The translations under genes were made by a program, and so were the position numbers. 13,658 nt of DNA, taken from assembly GCA_035549615.1 (NCBI GenBank), contig DASZQO010000042.1, positions 1 to 13,658 of the forward strand. Reading direction: 5' to 3'. Numbering within the stretch: position 1 is the first letter of the stretch; every line of letters starts with the position of its first letter. The notes under the pieces were generated by a model that saw only the letters and a program-made list of their open reading frames with translations, did no database searches and was not told the origin of the DNA. This stretch comes from JAKAWQ01 sp035549615 (GTDB lineage: Bacteria > Pseudomonadota > Alphaproteobacteria > Acetobacterales > Acetobacteraceae). This document shows, in pieces, positions 13,658-13,658 of the stretch.

Positions 13658-13658
13658 G

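Noticed and set aside
1..13658. tRNA, rRNA, CRISPR array, transposase or phage genes
   Set aside because: None was recognised on either strand; the repeats seen are short and local and do not have the structure of a CRISPR array or an insertion sequence.

Overview
The window is GC-rich chromosomal DNA from a bacterium, most likely an alphaproteobacterium; Rhodospirillales/Acetobacteraceae is my best guess from gene content and protein style, with low certainty. No phage, insertion sequence, CRISPR array, rRNA or tRNA is visible. Ten complete protein genes, two genes cut by the window edges and two decayed gene remnants can be supported.

Layout: (1) 1-2290, the 3' end of uvrB (excision repair), then a pteridine-reductase-type SDR whose stop overlaps the start of folB (dihydroneopterin aldolase), a small pterin/folate unit. 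(2) 2575-3950, a minus-strand NiCoT nickel/cobalt permease with an elaborate leader: a TTGCCA-17-TATGCT promoter, a 28-bp dyad lying on that promoter, and a variant cobalamin riboswitch. This points to cobalt supply for B12. (3) 3960-4483, mostly non-coding, with what looks like the fossil N-terminus of a LysE-type exporter. (4) 4484-7139, an exported EEP-fold nuclease/phosphatase, a YdfG-type SDR and a convergent inositol-monophosphatase-family gene. (5) 7140-8171, a long gap that holds a shattered iolD (myo-inositol catabolism) pseudogene and, further out, several hairpins. (6) 8172-10725, an HU-type DNA-binding protein, then murQ-nagA for recovering cell-wall amino sugars. (7) 10750-12518, a NikR-family regulator divergent from a second NiCoT permease, with promoter-like elements for both directions superimposed in one AT-rich patch. 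(8) 12590-end, the C-terminal three quarters of an aldehyde dehydrogenase.

The most interesting biology is transition-metal homeostasis. Two closely related NiCoT permeases sit 8 kb apart under apparently different control, one with a B12 riboswitch and one beside nikR. The NikR protein aligns without gaps to E. coli NikR, yet three of the four high-affinity nickel ligands are replaced (His87 to Arg, His89 to Pro, Cys95 to Ala), and it carries a C-terminal tail with four histidines. It may sense something else, sense nickel differently, or act without metal. The riboswitch in front of the first permease has an excellent 3' B12 box but a poorly conserved 5' core. The iolD fossil next to an intact inositol-phosphatase-family gene suggests that an inositol pathway was lost here.
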